This document shows positions 37,357-49,497 of a stretch of DNA of 64,000 nt, one piece after another. The notes below the pieces were generated by a model, which was not told the origin of the DNA, did not search any database, and worked only from the letters and a program-made list of their open reading frames with translations. Every line of letters starts with the position of its first letter. Positions within the stretch are counted from its first letter, which is position 1. The translations under genes were made by a program, and so were the position numbers. Source of the stretch: Oscheius onirici (Eukaryota > Nematoda > Chromadorea > Rhabditida > Rhabditidae); contig OW051471.1 in NCBI GenBank assembly GCA_932521025.1, positions 13,290,745-13,354,744 on the forward strand, in the 5' to 3' direction.

Positions 37357-39087
37357 AGAATCATTCGTATACTGAAACTTTACTCTGAACTTCGAGACGA
37401 TTTCAATTAGTGAGGTAGCGAAGATTTATTTGGGAACATAATTGCTCGGATTTATTACCGTCCCCTTGGAGACGAGGCCGGTAGTTACCTCGTGAGATTA
37501 GGAAGGAGGAACTGAGAGACTATAGCTGACTGCTTCCAAAAAGTGGAGTGAATGCCCCCTAAAATTGAGGGCAACGTGTCTTGACGGCGTCTATCTAGGA
37601 GAATTGAGCTCATTGCTCGCCGTTTGCTCAAATTATTTCTCCCCCTTCTCGCTCCTCCCTCTTCTGGTCATAATAAGAGAAAAACCGCCTGGACCGTTGT
37701 GTTTTCAAAAAATAACATTATGAATGAGGCTGGTTAAAAGAAAAGACGTGTGTCGGCAGTCAACAGAGCCTTCCCTCAGGGGAAGTTTTTGCTCCGAATT
37801 CCGGCAAACCAAATCGTGACACTGCCGTGTTCACTCAAGTGTGCCCCCTCACAAAACCTAATATATTCATGAAAAGTTTTCGGTGGACTTTAAACGGGTT
37901 AAACAAACGATCACGACTGACTATTATAATTGCGCAAATATAATTCATATCATGTTCTAACACGGGGGTTCCTAGGAAACAGTATAACAGAGCTTGTTCC
38001 TGATAGATCTGCCTTCAATACGTAGAGAACAACACTCGCTTTTGAAAACATGTTGGGTCCCTAGGCACTACTTGTCAGTTATGTTGAATCTCGTGTTTTC
38101 AGCCCCCTGCAACAACTTTTGATAAGAAAAAAAAAGAGCCTAATTGGCTACCATCTGACACTTGTTGAGATTACTGTCTTTCGTTAGGAGGGGAGGATTA
38201 GTTGAAGGGGCTACTTTGATGTGGAAAAAAGGCCGTCACTCTGGGTAACGTAGTCAAAGTACAAAGGAAAATGGCACCTTTCTGAAGAGAGCTTGAAAGA
38301 TTAGGAACATAATTGAGAGCTGGGTCTCAGTCAAATAGCGGCGGGAGGTCAGGAGTGGGGCGGAAGCGGCCAAGCCGCCATTCACAACGCCTCCGTTCAT
38401 TGTTGGTTTGCCAAAAAAAAGAAAAGAAGAGTTTATAACTACCTAACAACAATGTGCTAAAGCGAATTTTCACCACAGGAACAAAACAAATTGGAAAACA
38501 ATGGCGGGATTACGAGTAACAATATAGTGTTAGCAGAGAGTGAGGCACGTGGGCCAGAAAGAGAAGTACTTGTTTGTCCTCATCACGTAGTAGCCCTGCG
38601 CTTGTTTGATTTCTTTGTTCTCCCAAACAATAGACGTCCATGTAGAGCCAATTGACCGAGAATTGTCCGAGCACTGCCGAACTTAGTAAGCCGACTAACA
38701 AACATTTGCTCCTCTTTTGTAGAAAGAACAACTACCAGAGGTTTTTGTGATAATGGCATCTTCTTGAAGAACAAATTAAATTTTTAATAATCCAATTTTT
38801 TTCGAATCAAGTCTCCTTACTTACCGAGGCTTCCAACCGCTATTTTTTAACTTTATCCAAATATCGCTAGCAATATCGCTTTTTGATTGCGTTTCTTGAT
38901 AAATTTTTTTCAAATTAAAATTTTGGAGAACATAAGTTTTAAAAAACTTTCTTCTTAGAGAAAAAACTGCAAGGGGTTCCAGTCTCTGTATTTATTCTGG
39001 AGCAATTTTTTTTGCGTTCGGCTTGTACGTAAATGCGTACGCTCAATATTTGAAGTTGTCTTGCAAAAATTATCGGGCATCGCTAGA
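37357..39087. other. Intergenic, no gene seen
   Basis: About 1.7 kb of AT-rich sequence between two divergent gene starts. No RNA gene, repeat or convincing coding region was recognised; it should hold two promoters. Confidence 0.4.
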
Positions 39088-40160
39088 ATGAACTTTCACG
39101 ATTTACCAACGCCTTGGAAAATATCCAATATACCATCAATATGTAGCAAAGAAGAACTACTTGCAATGGGTAGAGAGCAGCTGTTGGCGAAGTGAGTGAT
39201 TTATTATATTTTATTGCAATCCCTTTTACAGACTGTTTAATATAAACAGAAATAGAGAAAGTGCTAAAATTTTTTTGAAAAAGGACAAGCAGCTATTAGA
39301 TCTGTCGTTGGTTCGATTACTTCCAGCTAAAAAATTTCTGGCTGACTGTGAAGTACGTTTTTCAACGTACCTTCCAAACCGATTAAAATTTAGAAAGAAC
39401 GGGACCATTCCTATTGGGGTGGTAAGTACACCGTGTCACCGACTCTTTCACAGTTTTTGGAGCAAAAAATGTTTTCTCATTCACTGAACAAAGTGAGTTG
39501 CCAACGCTAACATCATTCTTTTTTCAGCTCATTTCTATAACGGACAACATAACCTATGTGAATTCAAAATTGGCAAACAAATTCTCCAAAACGTATGTTT
39601 TAAAAAAACAACTAAACCAGCCCAATTATAGAGAAGAGCCGGCTGCATCAGCGCAAATAAATGAACTGGAAATGTACTTGAACATCTTAAAAGACAACGT
39701 CTCTGATCTTAACAGCACAAAGCTGGACGACAAAAGAATTACTGCCAGAGCCAAACAGAGTGTGGTTCGCTGCCGAGGTACTTCTTCTCTAATTTCAGTC
39801 CATTTATATAATTTTTGGCGTTAAAAAACGATACAAAGTTATCAGGTTGATGATCTGTTTACGATCGATTTTGAAGCCGTTCAGAACAAAATCCGAGACA
39901 ACATAATTCGCGTTTTAGAGCTGGATTCCCAACTATCTGATCTTCAACGAATAATGGAAGTCCAAAACTTGGAATTTTTCAAAAGTCCCGACTGCATCAG
40001 ATTTGTCGACGCGATTGTAGGTTTTCTAACTCTGTATCAAAAAAATATATTTCAGGCACGTATGAACGAGTGCTTTGAAAAGATCCGATTGCTAACTGTG
40101 GTAAATGAAATTGAAGAAACGGTGGAAGAAATGGAAGTAGTGGATGACACAGACAATTGA
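39088..40160 (+). CDS. Unrecognised charged, partly helical protein
   Basis: Exons 39088-39191, 39232-39421 and 39528-39777 join in frame. Later coding blocks run to a TGA at 40158-40160; the splice near 39780-39880 is ambiguous (a donor at 39778 with an acceptor near 39877, or a weak GTCCAT donor with an acceptor at 39845). It begins MNFHDLPTPWKISNIPSICS, has no signal peptide or membrane segment, and shows helix-prone stretches (INELEMYLNILKDNVSDL, VLELDSQLSDLQRIMEV) that could form coiled coils. It ends in an acidic tail (EETVEEMEVVDDTDN). Probably an intracellular structural or complex subunit. I do not recognise the family. Confidence 0.6.
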
Positions 40161-41407
40161 TTTTGACATAAAGAACTTGAAGAACTTGAAAAAATGAAAG
40201 AAGTATATTTCATGAATTCAACAGAGAGTTCATTTAATTGAGATGTCAAAAGTGTTCAAGGCAAAAATGGTAGAGGAATGAACGCCGAGACGGACACGAG
40301 CAACGGGACGGCCTCCGCACAGATGGGGAAACCTGCTGGTATCGAAAAATTCAAGCAGATGTTGGATAGATGAAGAATTCTCGAGTAAAAAATTATATGA
40401 CCTACTTCCCCTACAGATAATTTTCAGAGTTAGGATTCCAAAGGCTTAGCCAAAAGATTATTTACAGGAGTAATATTTAGCCCAGTAAAATGCTACTGTT
40501 AAAAAACAAAAAAAATTCCTCTCGGCGGACTCGAACCCTGGTTGCTCCAGCGTGGTTAACGCACAGGCACTGCGCCATTTTGTCGAAAAATGGAAAATCG
40601 AATAACTTTTTGCGCGAAAGAGTAAAATACGTTTTTCAAAAAAGAAAGATGCGTCTCGATGAGGTGATTTTTTTGTATCTCCTAACCTCAAAAAGTTATC
40701 GCGAAAATTTATTTCGAGGTCTATTACCCCCAGGAACAATCCCAGACCGATCCGATCAATTTGAAGGGTAGCTGTAGTACTACGGGACACGACTTCTGAC
40801 ACGCTCTAATAGTTTTCACTTCCCACTGAGGAGACCTTGCCCGACCGAAATTTTTTCGAACTTACCTATCAGTGAGGTGAAGCAGTTACCAAGTCAAAAT
40901 AGTTGTAAAGAAAAGCTGCATATTGTTAGCTACAGGATCGCTGACAAACAGTTGTGAAACTTCCTCTTTTGACAGTAAATGGTACGCGTTGAAGTCTGAC
41001 AAAAAGTACATGATGTCCCGTTTTTTTGATGGTTTGTCTGGTAGCTCCTTGTGTTTTGCTGTGCCATCAGGATTATTTGGACCCTACAACTTTCAACTGT
41101 TTAAGATGCTACAAGTGAGCAGAGCAACAGGCCGGTCTGGCCTGGGTTTATCAGCGTCGTGACCCCAACGGTCTCGGAAAACGACAATCAGACAGTTATT
41201 TCCTCTTTCAAAGCATGAGAATCGTAAATACTCGAATAGTGGCGCACCAAAACAAAAAGGGTACTGAAAAATAGTAGCGCAGTGCCTCTATCCGAATATT
41301 TACGGTAATATGATTTTTCAATTTGAAGACGTTGGTCATTTCGCTGTCTGGATAAATCTACACGATGTAGAAAAGGGCTATATATATATATATATATATA
41401 TATATTA
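40161..41407. other. Intergenic with tRNA-like sequence and TA microsatellite
   Basis: No protein gene seen. A tRNA-like sequence is at 40517-40582 and a (TA)n run of about 30 bp is at about 41376-41405, directly beside the Helitron 3' end. Confidence 0.45.
40517..40582 (-). tRNA. tRNA-like sequence (degenerate)
   Basis: Minus strand: A-box-like ATGGCGCAGTGCC, then B-box GGGTTCGAGTCC, with a T-run downstream. Same layout as at 17331-17413. No convincing acceptor stem, so probably a pseudo-tRNA or tRNA-derived repeat. Confidence 0.35.
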
Positions 41408-41435
41408 CCAGCCGCCTGCGGCGACTTCGTCGCCC
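41408..41435 (-). other. Helitron 3' terminus: hairpin plus CTGG
   Basis: Read on the minus strand: GGCGAC-GAA-GTCGCC, eight further bases, then CTGG and a T. This matches the Helitron 3' rule (short GC-rich hairpin shortly before CTRR, insertion before T). A second small palindrome (GCCGC-CT-GCGGC) overlaps it. The flank is a (TA)n run, a favourable AT target. Confidence 0.7.
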
Positions 41436-44351
41436 GTTAACTTTTCATTTTCAAATTAGGAAACTTTCTAAATAACACGGCAAAGATAAATACGATTCAT
41501 ACTGTACTGAAAAACAACACATTTCGGTTAAGAAAACCACAGACTAAAGGGGTAAAAGAGAAAAGAAACATAGCTACGGTAATAGAGGAAAGAGGGGGGG
41601 GGGGGTAAAGAAATAAACCTATTTGAAGTAGAAGACGCTCTGTAGGTACTGAACTCAGCCAAGCGCTCTTGTGTCCACAATGTTCGCCGTCTTGCTGCCG
41701 TTGTGCCTGATCAGGACATTGATTCCATCCATACTTCTGGCTCGAGAAAGCGCGACATACAGTTGCCCATGACTGAAGACATCTTGAGGGAGGTAGACGC
41801 CGACCTTGTCGAAAGACTGTCCTTGAGACTTATTCACAGTCATCGCAAATGCGAGCTTTAGAGGGAACTGCGTCCGGCGCAGCATGAAGGACATTCCTGA
41901 ATGCTTGATTTAAAAGTCGTCGGTGGATAAACTAACCTTTCTGCTTGTTGGACAATAGCTCAATCCTCGGGATGACAGTCAGTTCGCCTTTCCTGGGGCC
42001 ATTGATAAATGCACATTTGATTCCGTAATTTCCACCAAATTCTACAACCTGTAGCCTTGTCCCGTTGCAGAGTCCCCTCGAGACATTCAGATTTCTTAAC
42101 AGCATCACGATACATCCGATTTTTATCTTGAGGCGATGAGGAGCTTGTTGGATTGAGAGAGTTTAGAAATTCGGCTGGATAGGACAGCTGATCAATCTGA
42201 CTCTCCTTCTCAATCTTGTCGGCACTGAAGAAAATGCGCTCTGCTCCGGACATCTAATCAAGAACGAATTGGTTCATCTTGTCGACATTGACGTTGAGAG
42301 GACAGAGGATGGCTCTCTCGCTCATGTGGCTGTCAAAAACTCCTTCGAAGACCTCTCGAACCAAACTTCCGGAACTGAGCAGTGCCTGTGGAATGTGAAT
42401 CTTGCCCTCCGTATCCTTGACAATCTTGTCTTCACCGACGTCGAGAAGAAACTTCTTGAAGCTATCGGAACCATTGGCTGCTCGCATGTTCTCGGTCAAA
42501 GTGATCCGAGTAAAGGAGTTGAACAGAGGCGAGACTTTCAGGCAGCACAAAAAGGATCGGATCCGCAAATCTTATTCGGAATTGGCAGCACCTAAATTAA
42601 AACTGTTACAGAAGACTAAAGTATACAAACCTGGCGAAAATCGCCTCCCATTAATATGGTTTTGCCTCCAAAAGGAATCGTTAACTGATTCATCAAATCT
42701 CGAAGAAGGGCATCGATCGTGTTCAGTACCTTGTCGGAGAGCATGGAACATTCATCCAAGACAAAAATATCCACTTCCTTCATCCTCTGCCCTTCCACGG
42801 AGTTGGGCTTTGAGCTGCTGCTTTCGCAATTGGCCGAGATGTTTAGCTTGAAGTAGGAAGCAATCGTTCGTCCTTCGGGCAAAAGATTCGAAGCAATTCC
42901 AGTCCAAGATGTGCACATTACTTTTTTGCCCATTCCAGTCAGCTTGTGGTAGAGCGTCTGATAGCAGTACGTTTTCCCAGAACCTCCGGGTCCGTCCAAA
43001 TAGAGCATTTTGGTTCTTCCAGACAGAACATCATCGACGGCCTCTTTCTGCTTCGGATTTAATTTGTGGTACATTTTGCGACCGATTGCATTGTGGTCAA
43101 CTGTTCTGTCAGCCATCGGAGCGGGCCTCGCGTAGTTGATGCCGAGCAGTTGATCGAACCGAATGTTGAGAGGCAGACACATCTCGATAATGTCGTAATA
43201 GCATAGAGCTTCTGCATCGGAAGAAGATCGGCCACGATTGACATAGTCTTCAGACATTTTTGTCTTCCACTATTCCCAGACTTCTGGGACATTCTGGGGC
43301 TCATCAAAAGCAAGTAGAGTGCAAAAGACACTGCGAAGAGCAGCCGGCATCCGGAAAAAGTCTGCATCTCTCATGGCCCTGTCAAAATGGTCGTTCGTGT
43401 GAATGAGTCCAAGTTCTTTAGCCGCTTCAAATGCGCTCGGGTAGGACTGGCCATTTACGGTGAACAGCTCGGCATAGGTGGTCGCTCCGACTGTGCTGTG
43501 GAGAAGAAGGCGAATACAATAGCGCTCCCGTTGCTTCGGAGTAACAGCATGGACACGGCCAATGTTGTTGTTATGGGCAGCCTTTCTCTTCCATTTTCCA
43601 GAGGACTGAAATCAGAAGTGTTACAAAAAAAAAATTTTGAATAAGAGTAACCTTGACAAATGTGAAATGTTCTGGAAATTGGATATGGAACCGTCCGGGG
43701 GTCAACTAGTCCCAATTCGTGTATTCTGCCAAGGACTTCCAAATCACGGGCTTCTTTGTTAAAGGCGAAATATACAATGAGAGTAGTAGCTCTGTTTCTA
43801 TCTGCTGCATCTTGCTCGTTTCCTTGTTGAAAGACCACCACTTGCTGATTCTCTTCGTGAACGGCCAGATCAATGACGGCGTTCGATTTTCCGTGAAGTT
43901 CAAACGTAACAGTCGATGGAAGGCTTCGGGAGGGCATAGATATCGAGCATCCAAAAACTCTTCCACCTCGTCAACAATATCTCCGTTCAAGTCACGACGT
44001 TCTTGTCGAAGAAGGAGTCTAGAGCGGTCACTGCCCTTGTATACATACTTGTATAAGTATTTCACGGCTTGGATGACCGAGCAGACCTCCACGTTGACAT
44101 GTGCATTGTACTTCAGGAGCAAGAAAGGACTGTAAGGTACTACCCATTGGTTTCCGGCGGAATCCATTTAGATCCATTAGCTTGAGACGGAAAACTCGTG
44201 CAACAATGTCTGGACGATCAGTTGCGGACTGTTCTGACTCCAAGTTCTCGGTGATCTCCGTCCATTTGGGATTTGAAGTGAATGTCAGGAAAATGTCGGG
44301 CTTTCCGTATCGGCTTGTTATTGCCATAGCGTCCTCGTAGCAACCCATCAT
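41408..44351 (-). mobile_element. Helitron rolling-circle transposon, decayed and 5' truncated
   Basis: Minus strand. Coding remains follow Helitron order. Helitron_like_N tail at 44351-44160 (YEDAMAITSRYGKPDIFLTF, DRPDIVARVFRLKL). After a deletion comes the region that normally follows the HUH core (QWVVPYSPFLLLKYNAHVNV, YLYKYVYKGSD; 44167-43706). Then the PIF1-like helicase: Walker A GPGGSGKT and Walker B region DECSMLS in 43257-42616, GGKTILMGGDFRQ, LFNSFTRITLTENMR in 42568-42254, and FAMTVNKSQGQSF with YVALSRA in 41894-41655. An intron splits GGDFRQ from VLPIPN near 42597-42635. The 3' terminus is a 6-bp hairpin at 41420-41434 followed by CTGG at 41411-41408, next to T. The HUH motif is missing and several frames are shifted: non-autonomous. 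Confidence 0.88.
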
Positions 44352-45099
44352 GTAGCGAGGCGAAGATGTGAATTTATCGCTATCTCGGTCAACTGGCTCC
44401 CTTTCTATCCTTTCTCGATTAACCGGATCTTTACTATCCCTACTCCATTATTTGCACCTATTACTTACTGATTCTGGTCACTGCTTATCCCCTCCCGTTC
44501 AACCGGTCTCTTTCTATCTCCTACCCGATCATTTCCTATCTAGCTTGTGGCAACAGGAACAAAGTTAGTTTCAGCTCTGTTCAAAGCTAACTATCTTATC
44601 TCTTCTGATCCCTTCCCCACTCAACCGATCCCTGCTGATCCCTAATCAGATCAACCGACCTCTTCTAATCCCCTACCGGTTACCCTCACTCGATTTCCTA
44701 CTCAAAACAATTTAGCAAAAATATTTGCCGAGGAGAGGAGTCGAACCCGGGTTGTCTGGGTGAAGACGGCGACTCTTAACAATACACCAGGTCCCGGAGA
44801 AACAAACAAACATTCAAACAGAGTCCACGACAGACACCATTGCGCTTTAGATGGTTTAGATTTTAGTAGGAGCTAGCTTTGTCATGACAACTCGACTACT
44901 TTTGTCCCTCTCCTGTACAATACTAGTTTCAGAAATTTGCTTGCCGGTGATCCGCCTGATCAAACATGTGGCCAGTCATCCCGAGGTCTACGAAAAATCA
45001 TAGGGATGTTCAAATAAGTTGCGTGGCTCCTATAATAGCCGTCAGTTGTGCAAATCAAACCATTTTTCAGTTGCCTATCCCTCTGGTGGCTTTTCAGTA
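44352..45099. other. Degenerate repeats and tRNA-like sequence
   Basis: 44360-44690 is built of diverged tandem units of the type TCAACCGGTCTCTTTCTATC and CCGATCCC. No Helitron 5' end (TC) can be assigned with confidence. No protein gene seen. Confidence 0.45.
44726..44797 (-). tRNA. tRNA-like sequence (degenerate)
   Basis: Minus strand with B-box GGGTTCGACTCC and an A-box-like GACCTGGTGTATTG about 45 bp before it. The stems do not pair well, so it is probably not functional. Third member of the same-orientation set with 17331 and 40517. Confidence 0.35.
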
Positions 45100-46854
45100 A
45101 TGCGATTCCTTCATTTCATAACCCTATGCAGCACAGGAATCTTTGCTTTACCATTCAGACAGCAAGTTTCTTCAAACGGGCAAGATCCGTCAATTGTGAG
45201 TCAGATCTGCTGAATGAACCTTTTTTTCTGTTTCAGTACGAGGTACAGCAAGCTATGCAACAAATGTCATTCTTTAAAAACGTCAATGTTCCGGCTCAAA
45301 CGGAATTTCTCACAATTGCGATGGTGATTTAGTGCAGTGTGAAGTTGGCAAAAATTGTTTAAGAACATGGACACACCTAGAGGAGAACTTCTAAATCAGC
45401 TTGATTCATGGGCTGTGAGGAACAATGTTATAGTAAGGATGTTAACTGTTAAAAAAAACTTTATTACACTTATCGTCGAGATTACAAAAAGATATTGTTT
45501 TTTAACATCATTCCTGATTACAGTATCAATGGAGCAATTTCAAAGCTGGTGTGAACGCTAAAAAGACAGAGCTCATTGCGTCTCTAAGAACAATGTTTAG
45601 CAAGCTTCCGAGCGCTTTTGAAGAAATTATTCAGAATGACAACGATATGGTATAAAATGGTACATACTACAAAACTGGCGATTCAGGCCCTCAGTCAAAA
45701 CCAAGCGCTCCAGCGAATGGGTGGCGTTTTTGCCATACTGACACAGGGCGTCGGAACGGCCTTGAACAACTTTGTTGATTACCTTTTTGGCAGCAATGGA
45801 CAAACTGGAAACCATGAGAACTGGATTGTGAGAAAACGTTTTCGATAACTTTAGCTATGTTTTCAGCCAGGACAGAATGGAAATGGATTTCCAGGAAATA
45901 ACGGTGTTTTCCCCGGAAACAACAATGGTAAGAACTTGCTGTGCCGATAAAATCAGTTTGAGGAAACAACAATGGAGGTTTTTCCGGAACCGGATTTGGC
46001 AACGGAAACAACAACGGTAGTCTGATTATATTTTTTGATATATTTTTTTAGGAAACGGAAACGGATTTTTTCCTGGAGGTCTGAACAATAATGGTTTGTG
46101 CCTAAATCTCGGATTAATTACAAGTCTTAGGCAATGGAAACGGTATGCCAGGTTCAAACGACGGTTTTCCTAATAACGGTACCTTTTCTTTCTTTTGCTT
46201 GCTTGATATGATTATTGATCAGGAAATAACAACGGTGGTTTCTCGGGAAACAACAACAACGGTAATAATGGTGAGAAACAGTTTCATACAACAAGTATCG
46301 AAAATTTAGGAAACAATTTAGGAAATGGACAGAACGGTTTGTAAAAATAATATATACAAAGCGAGAATCCTAGGAAACAATGGAATTTTTCCGGGGAACA
46401 ACAACAACAATGGATTTTCCGGCAATGGGAACAATGGTAAGACATAACACGTGTTCTTACACAGTTGGGTTTTCGGGAAACGGGCTGGGCGGTGGACTAA
46501 ATGATGTCATATAATATAATTCGGTTTAGCTAATGGATTCTTTGGAAACGGAAATGGAGGCTCTCCAAGATCTGGTTTCAACGGTACCTTCTTGTATAAA
46601 TGCGTTAAAAAGTTTGCACAAATAGGTAACAACAATGGTGGTTTTCCTGGTACCGGCGTTTTCCCTTCTGGAAATGGCGGCATTCCAAGTGGACAGGGCA
46701 TCGGTGAACAGGTATTTCCGTTCTACTCAGCCTAGAATGAAAACATTCAGGGGAACAATCGAATTGGAGTTTTGACTAGTGGGCCAGTAAGTCACGCAAA
46801 TATCCGTATCGTTCAGTTTTTTAGTTTGTTCAGAATGGCTTTTCACGTTTCTGA
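45100..46854 (+). CDS. SXP/RAL-2 (DUF148) secreted protein with Gly/Asn-rich tail
   Basis: The ATG at 45100 lies just behind a TTTTCAG acceptor. Signal peptide MRFLHFITLCSTGIFA. The DUF148-like helical region is spread over exons 45100 to about 45195, 45238-45323, about 45362-45429, 45524-45649 and 45688-45828 (FFKNVNVPAQTEFL, LDSWAVRNNVIYQW, FEEIIQNDNDM, QALQRMGGVF). From about 45868 a chain of mini-exons of about 27-65 bp, each entering and leaving in phase 1, encodes GNNNG/GNGNGF-type repeats. The gene ends in NGFSRF-stop at 46854, with AATAAA at about 46873. SXP/RAL-2 proteins are nematode-specific and secreted; their function is unclear. The Gly/Asn tail is not typical of the family. An exon near 46465-46560 is uncertain. 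Confidence 0.7.
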
Positions 46855-47082
46855 ACCGACGAAAACCGGATGGTCAATAAATTGTTCGTTCTGCATATTT
46901 CATTATGTTTTTTGCCCTGAAGGCAAGAAGACGCGAGACGAACTGTTACAATAGGCACGGTACACAGCTAGAAAAGGCCGCAAGAAGAGGGGGAGAGACA
47001 TATTTTGACGGACAGGTTTTGTGCGTTCTTCTTCAACTGGCTGAAAGGCAGTAACAATTGAGCGCTGACAGCGCCAAACACA

Positions 47083-48796
47083 ATGCGCTGTCTATTTTTA
47101 TTCCTTTTTGGACTGAGTCTGCCTGTTAATGCTGTGAAATTCATTGACCAGGTTAGTTAAATTCCTTTTTTTCAACTTTTCCTTTCGAGTAGTTAGGAAA
47201 CAGGATTTCTGCGTTTTTCGAAAGTTTTATTGAGCACTGCCGCAAAGTCCAGAAAAGCGCCTCTTTGCCTTCTTCATGTTAGGTTCTACTGCAAAGCATA
47301 TATTTCGGATGAAGTACCAAAATTCCAGGTCTTCAAAACCCAAAAAGGGTCTTGACCTGACAAAAAGTGAGGCCAGGATCTCCTGTACCAAGAGCAGTGT
47401 AGTTCCCTATTCTTGTTTTCTGCCAAACTATTTGTGAGCTACTTTGCTAAGCTCTTTCTAGCCAAATCTGCTAACGAACAAATAACATTTATTGGCGTAG
47501 AGAGCTTTTAAAACGGCGCTCAGTGATGCTGACCATTTAGCTGTCAAATCAAGCTGTTGAAGTTCTACACGGATCTCAAAAAACTGGAACAGTTAGACAA
47601 TGTCTCTGCCAGGAGATGGGCGATTGCTACGACGACGGTAAACGAGAAGCTTTAGACTGCTTTGAGCCGTGTTGGAAACAACTTGATGCGGTAAATACAC
47701 TTTAGCATTTTCACAAACCACCACTTTCAGGAGGGAGTTCGTGTTGCAACCAACACTGCAGGATTGAAAAGCTGTTTCGATCAAAGAAGAGGATTTATCG
47801 ATGACCTAGTGAACTGTTTTAAAATACGATTCAGAGCGTGAGTTGTGAGATGCAAAGAAGCTTTAAAAGCGTGTGTCCGGCTATGAAAAAGGTTCCATCA
47901 CGCAGGACCCGACACGTTTTCATCCCAAATTTTTAAATTTTCGCTCTTTCGACATTTTACTCGTTTTTGCGTTTCTAAACCATGTTTAATCGATTCGATA
48001 TCAAATTTTACAACAGATACATACATTCCGATAGCAAAAATATAGTAAAACTAAAAGGAAAAGGCAAAAACAGTGTTTCTGTCTTTCCTATGTTTTTCTT
48101 TCCTAAGCACAGTAATTTTAATGTCGGAATAGACGTAACTGATGTAAAAGTTGGCCGAATCGAACATGGTTTGAAACCAATAAAACGAGTGCAAAACGTC
48201 GAAAAATGAAAAAATACTGATTTGCGGCTAATCTTTGAATTACTCCACAGATTGTCTTAGAACAAACTATAAAGTTCAGCTGTGCGCCAACAATCGAAAA
48301 GGCCGAGAAAGTGCGAGTCCATAAATATGACTATGTAGAGATGGTTAACAAAGTGGAAGATGTAATCGAAAAACAAATCAACAAATTTCTTCAAAGTGTC
48401 ACCTCCCACGTTGTCCGAGTAAGTAATCCCCAACTGAAAAGAACATGCCATTTAGGGGCTAATTGGAGCCGGTGCTAAACTTGGTCAATGTGTTAAACAG
48501 TGTTTCGTGGAAAAGAATCGCGATGGCTTCTGTTTTGACAGAAAGGGGTGAGTTTGGTATATTTTCCTATAGATGTTAGTTGTAAATTTTCAGTTGTGAA
48601 CCCAACATATCAGATCGCAATGCTAAAAATGCAATTCATCAGTGTGCCAAGCAGATAAATTGGAAGAACGAAATTGGGGAGCTTTGCAAATGTGCGAGCA
48701 AATCAGGAGTGTCGTAAGTTTTTGCACATAAAAAAAGATAGTTCATTTTTCAGAGGAATAGCCGACTATTGTGGAATGCTAAATGTGATTGGTTGA
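47083..48796 (+). CDS. Secreted cysteine-rich protein (CPG4-like possible)
   Basis: Exons 47083-47151, 47541-47690, 47731-47837, 48280-48418, 48456 to about 48548, 48594 to about 48713 and 48754-48796 give one frame. Signal peptide MRCLFLFLFGLSLPVNA. Cysteines occur in two similar blocks: RQCLCQEMGDCYDDGK, LDCFEPCWKQLD, SCFDQRRGFID, then GQCVKQCFVEKNRDGFCF, HQCAKQINWKNEI and CKCASKSG. This suggests an internal duplication. The spacing recalls the nematode CPG4/chondroitin-proteoglycan-type domain, but no Ser-Gly attachment cluster is obvious, so the family call is weak. The 442-bp intron 47838-48279 contains a palindromic repeat. Stop TGA at 48794-48796, followed by AATAAA. Confidence 0.65.
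47945..48215. repeat. Palindromic repeat in intron of the Cys-rich gene
   Basis: The left block (CGACATTTTACTCGTTTTTG, AAACCATGTTTAATCGATTC) is matched imperfectly and in reverse by the right block (CGAATCGAACATGGTTT, AAAACGAGTGCAAAACGTCG). Probably a MITE; noncoding. Confidence 0.55.
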
Positions 48797-49228
48797 AACA
48801 TGGCCGTCCTCAATAAAAAAATATTTTTCAAAAGTGTGTTGATGAAAAAAAAAGTTCAAAAACAGAGTTCGGGTCTTCAGGGTAAGACCTTCTCTATTTT
48901 CTTCTTTTTTGAGAGTGTGGCGCTGCAACTCCACACGTTTTAAAAAACACTGAAAACTTTTTTGGACACGATTTGTCGTACTGTGACAATACCACAAACA
49001 ACGTCTTGCTGCCAACTTTGTTCAGACGGAGTTAGGGTTGATTCGACGGAGTTAGGGTTAGGTTTGAGCCAAAATAATGTTGCCCCGTTTTGTACTGTAC
49101 TGCACTGTTTTTGTGAAGTCCAAACCACCTTTATTTTCGCGGCCGCTTTTTTACAAACAAGTTGTGCTACGCCCCTCCGGGGCTAAGTGCCTTAGCTCTG
49201 TTCTTTTCAAAACAGATAGCAGTTAACA
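48797..49228. other. Intergenic with short tandem duplication
   Basis: A 20-bp unit (GACGGAGTTAGGGTTGATTC) is duplicated near 49026-49062, the second copy ending in TTAGGTTT. No gene seen. Confidence 0.4.
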
Positions 49229-49497
49229 GTCTATCACTCTGTCCCTCTATCCCTCTGTCTCCTTGCCCCTCTGTCTCTCTGTCCCTCTGTCCACCTGTCC
49301 CTCTGTGCCTCTGTCTCTTTGCCCCTCTGTCCCACTCTCCCTCAATCCCCCTGTCCCTCTGTCCCTCTGTCACTTTGTCACTCTGTCCCTCTGTCCCTCT
49401 GTCACTTTGTCCCCCTGTCCCTCTGTCCCTCTGTCACTCTGTCTCTTTGTCTCTCTGTCCCTCAATCCCCCCTGTCCCTCTGTCACTCTGTCCCTCT
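49229..49497. repeat. Minisatellite with 8-bp unit CCCTCTGT
   Basis: About 33 imperfect copies (variants CACTTTGT, CCCTCAAT, CTCTTTGT). Because 8 is not a multiple of 3, all three frames stay open and produce Pro/Ser/Leu-rich or Arg/Asp/Gly/Glu-rich frames with no protein meaning. Confidence 0.9.

Noticed and set aside
38510-38774. Minus-strand frame starting with a hydrophobic segment
   Set aside because: Two overlapping frames, no splice context or family motif; likely chance.
49020-49065. Vertebrate-type TTAGGG telomere repeat
   Set aside because: Only a 20-bp tandem duplication containing GTTAGGGTT; not a run of hexamers.
49229-49497. Long repetitive open frames that might be a CRISPR-like array or a repetitive protein
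   Set aside because: Unit is a plain imperfect 8-bp minisatellite with no spacers; open frames in several phases result from the lack of stops in the unit.
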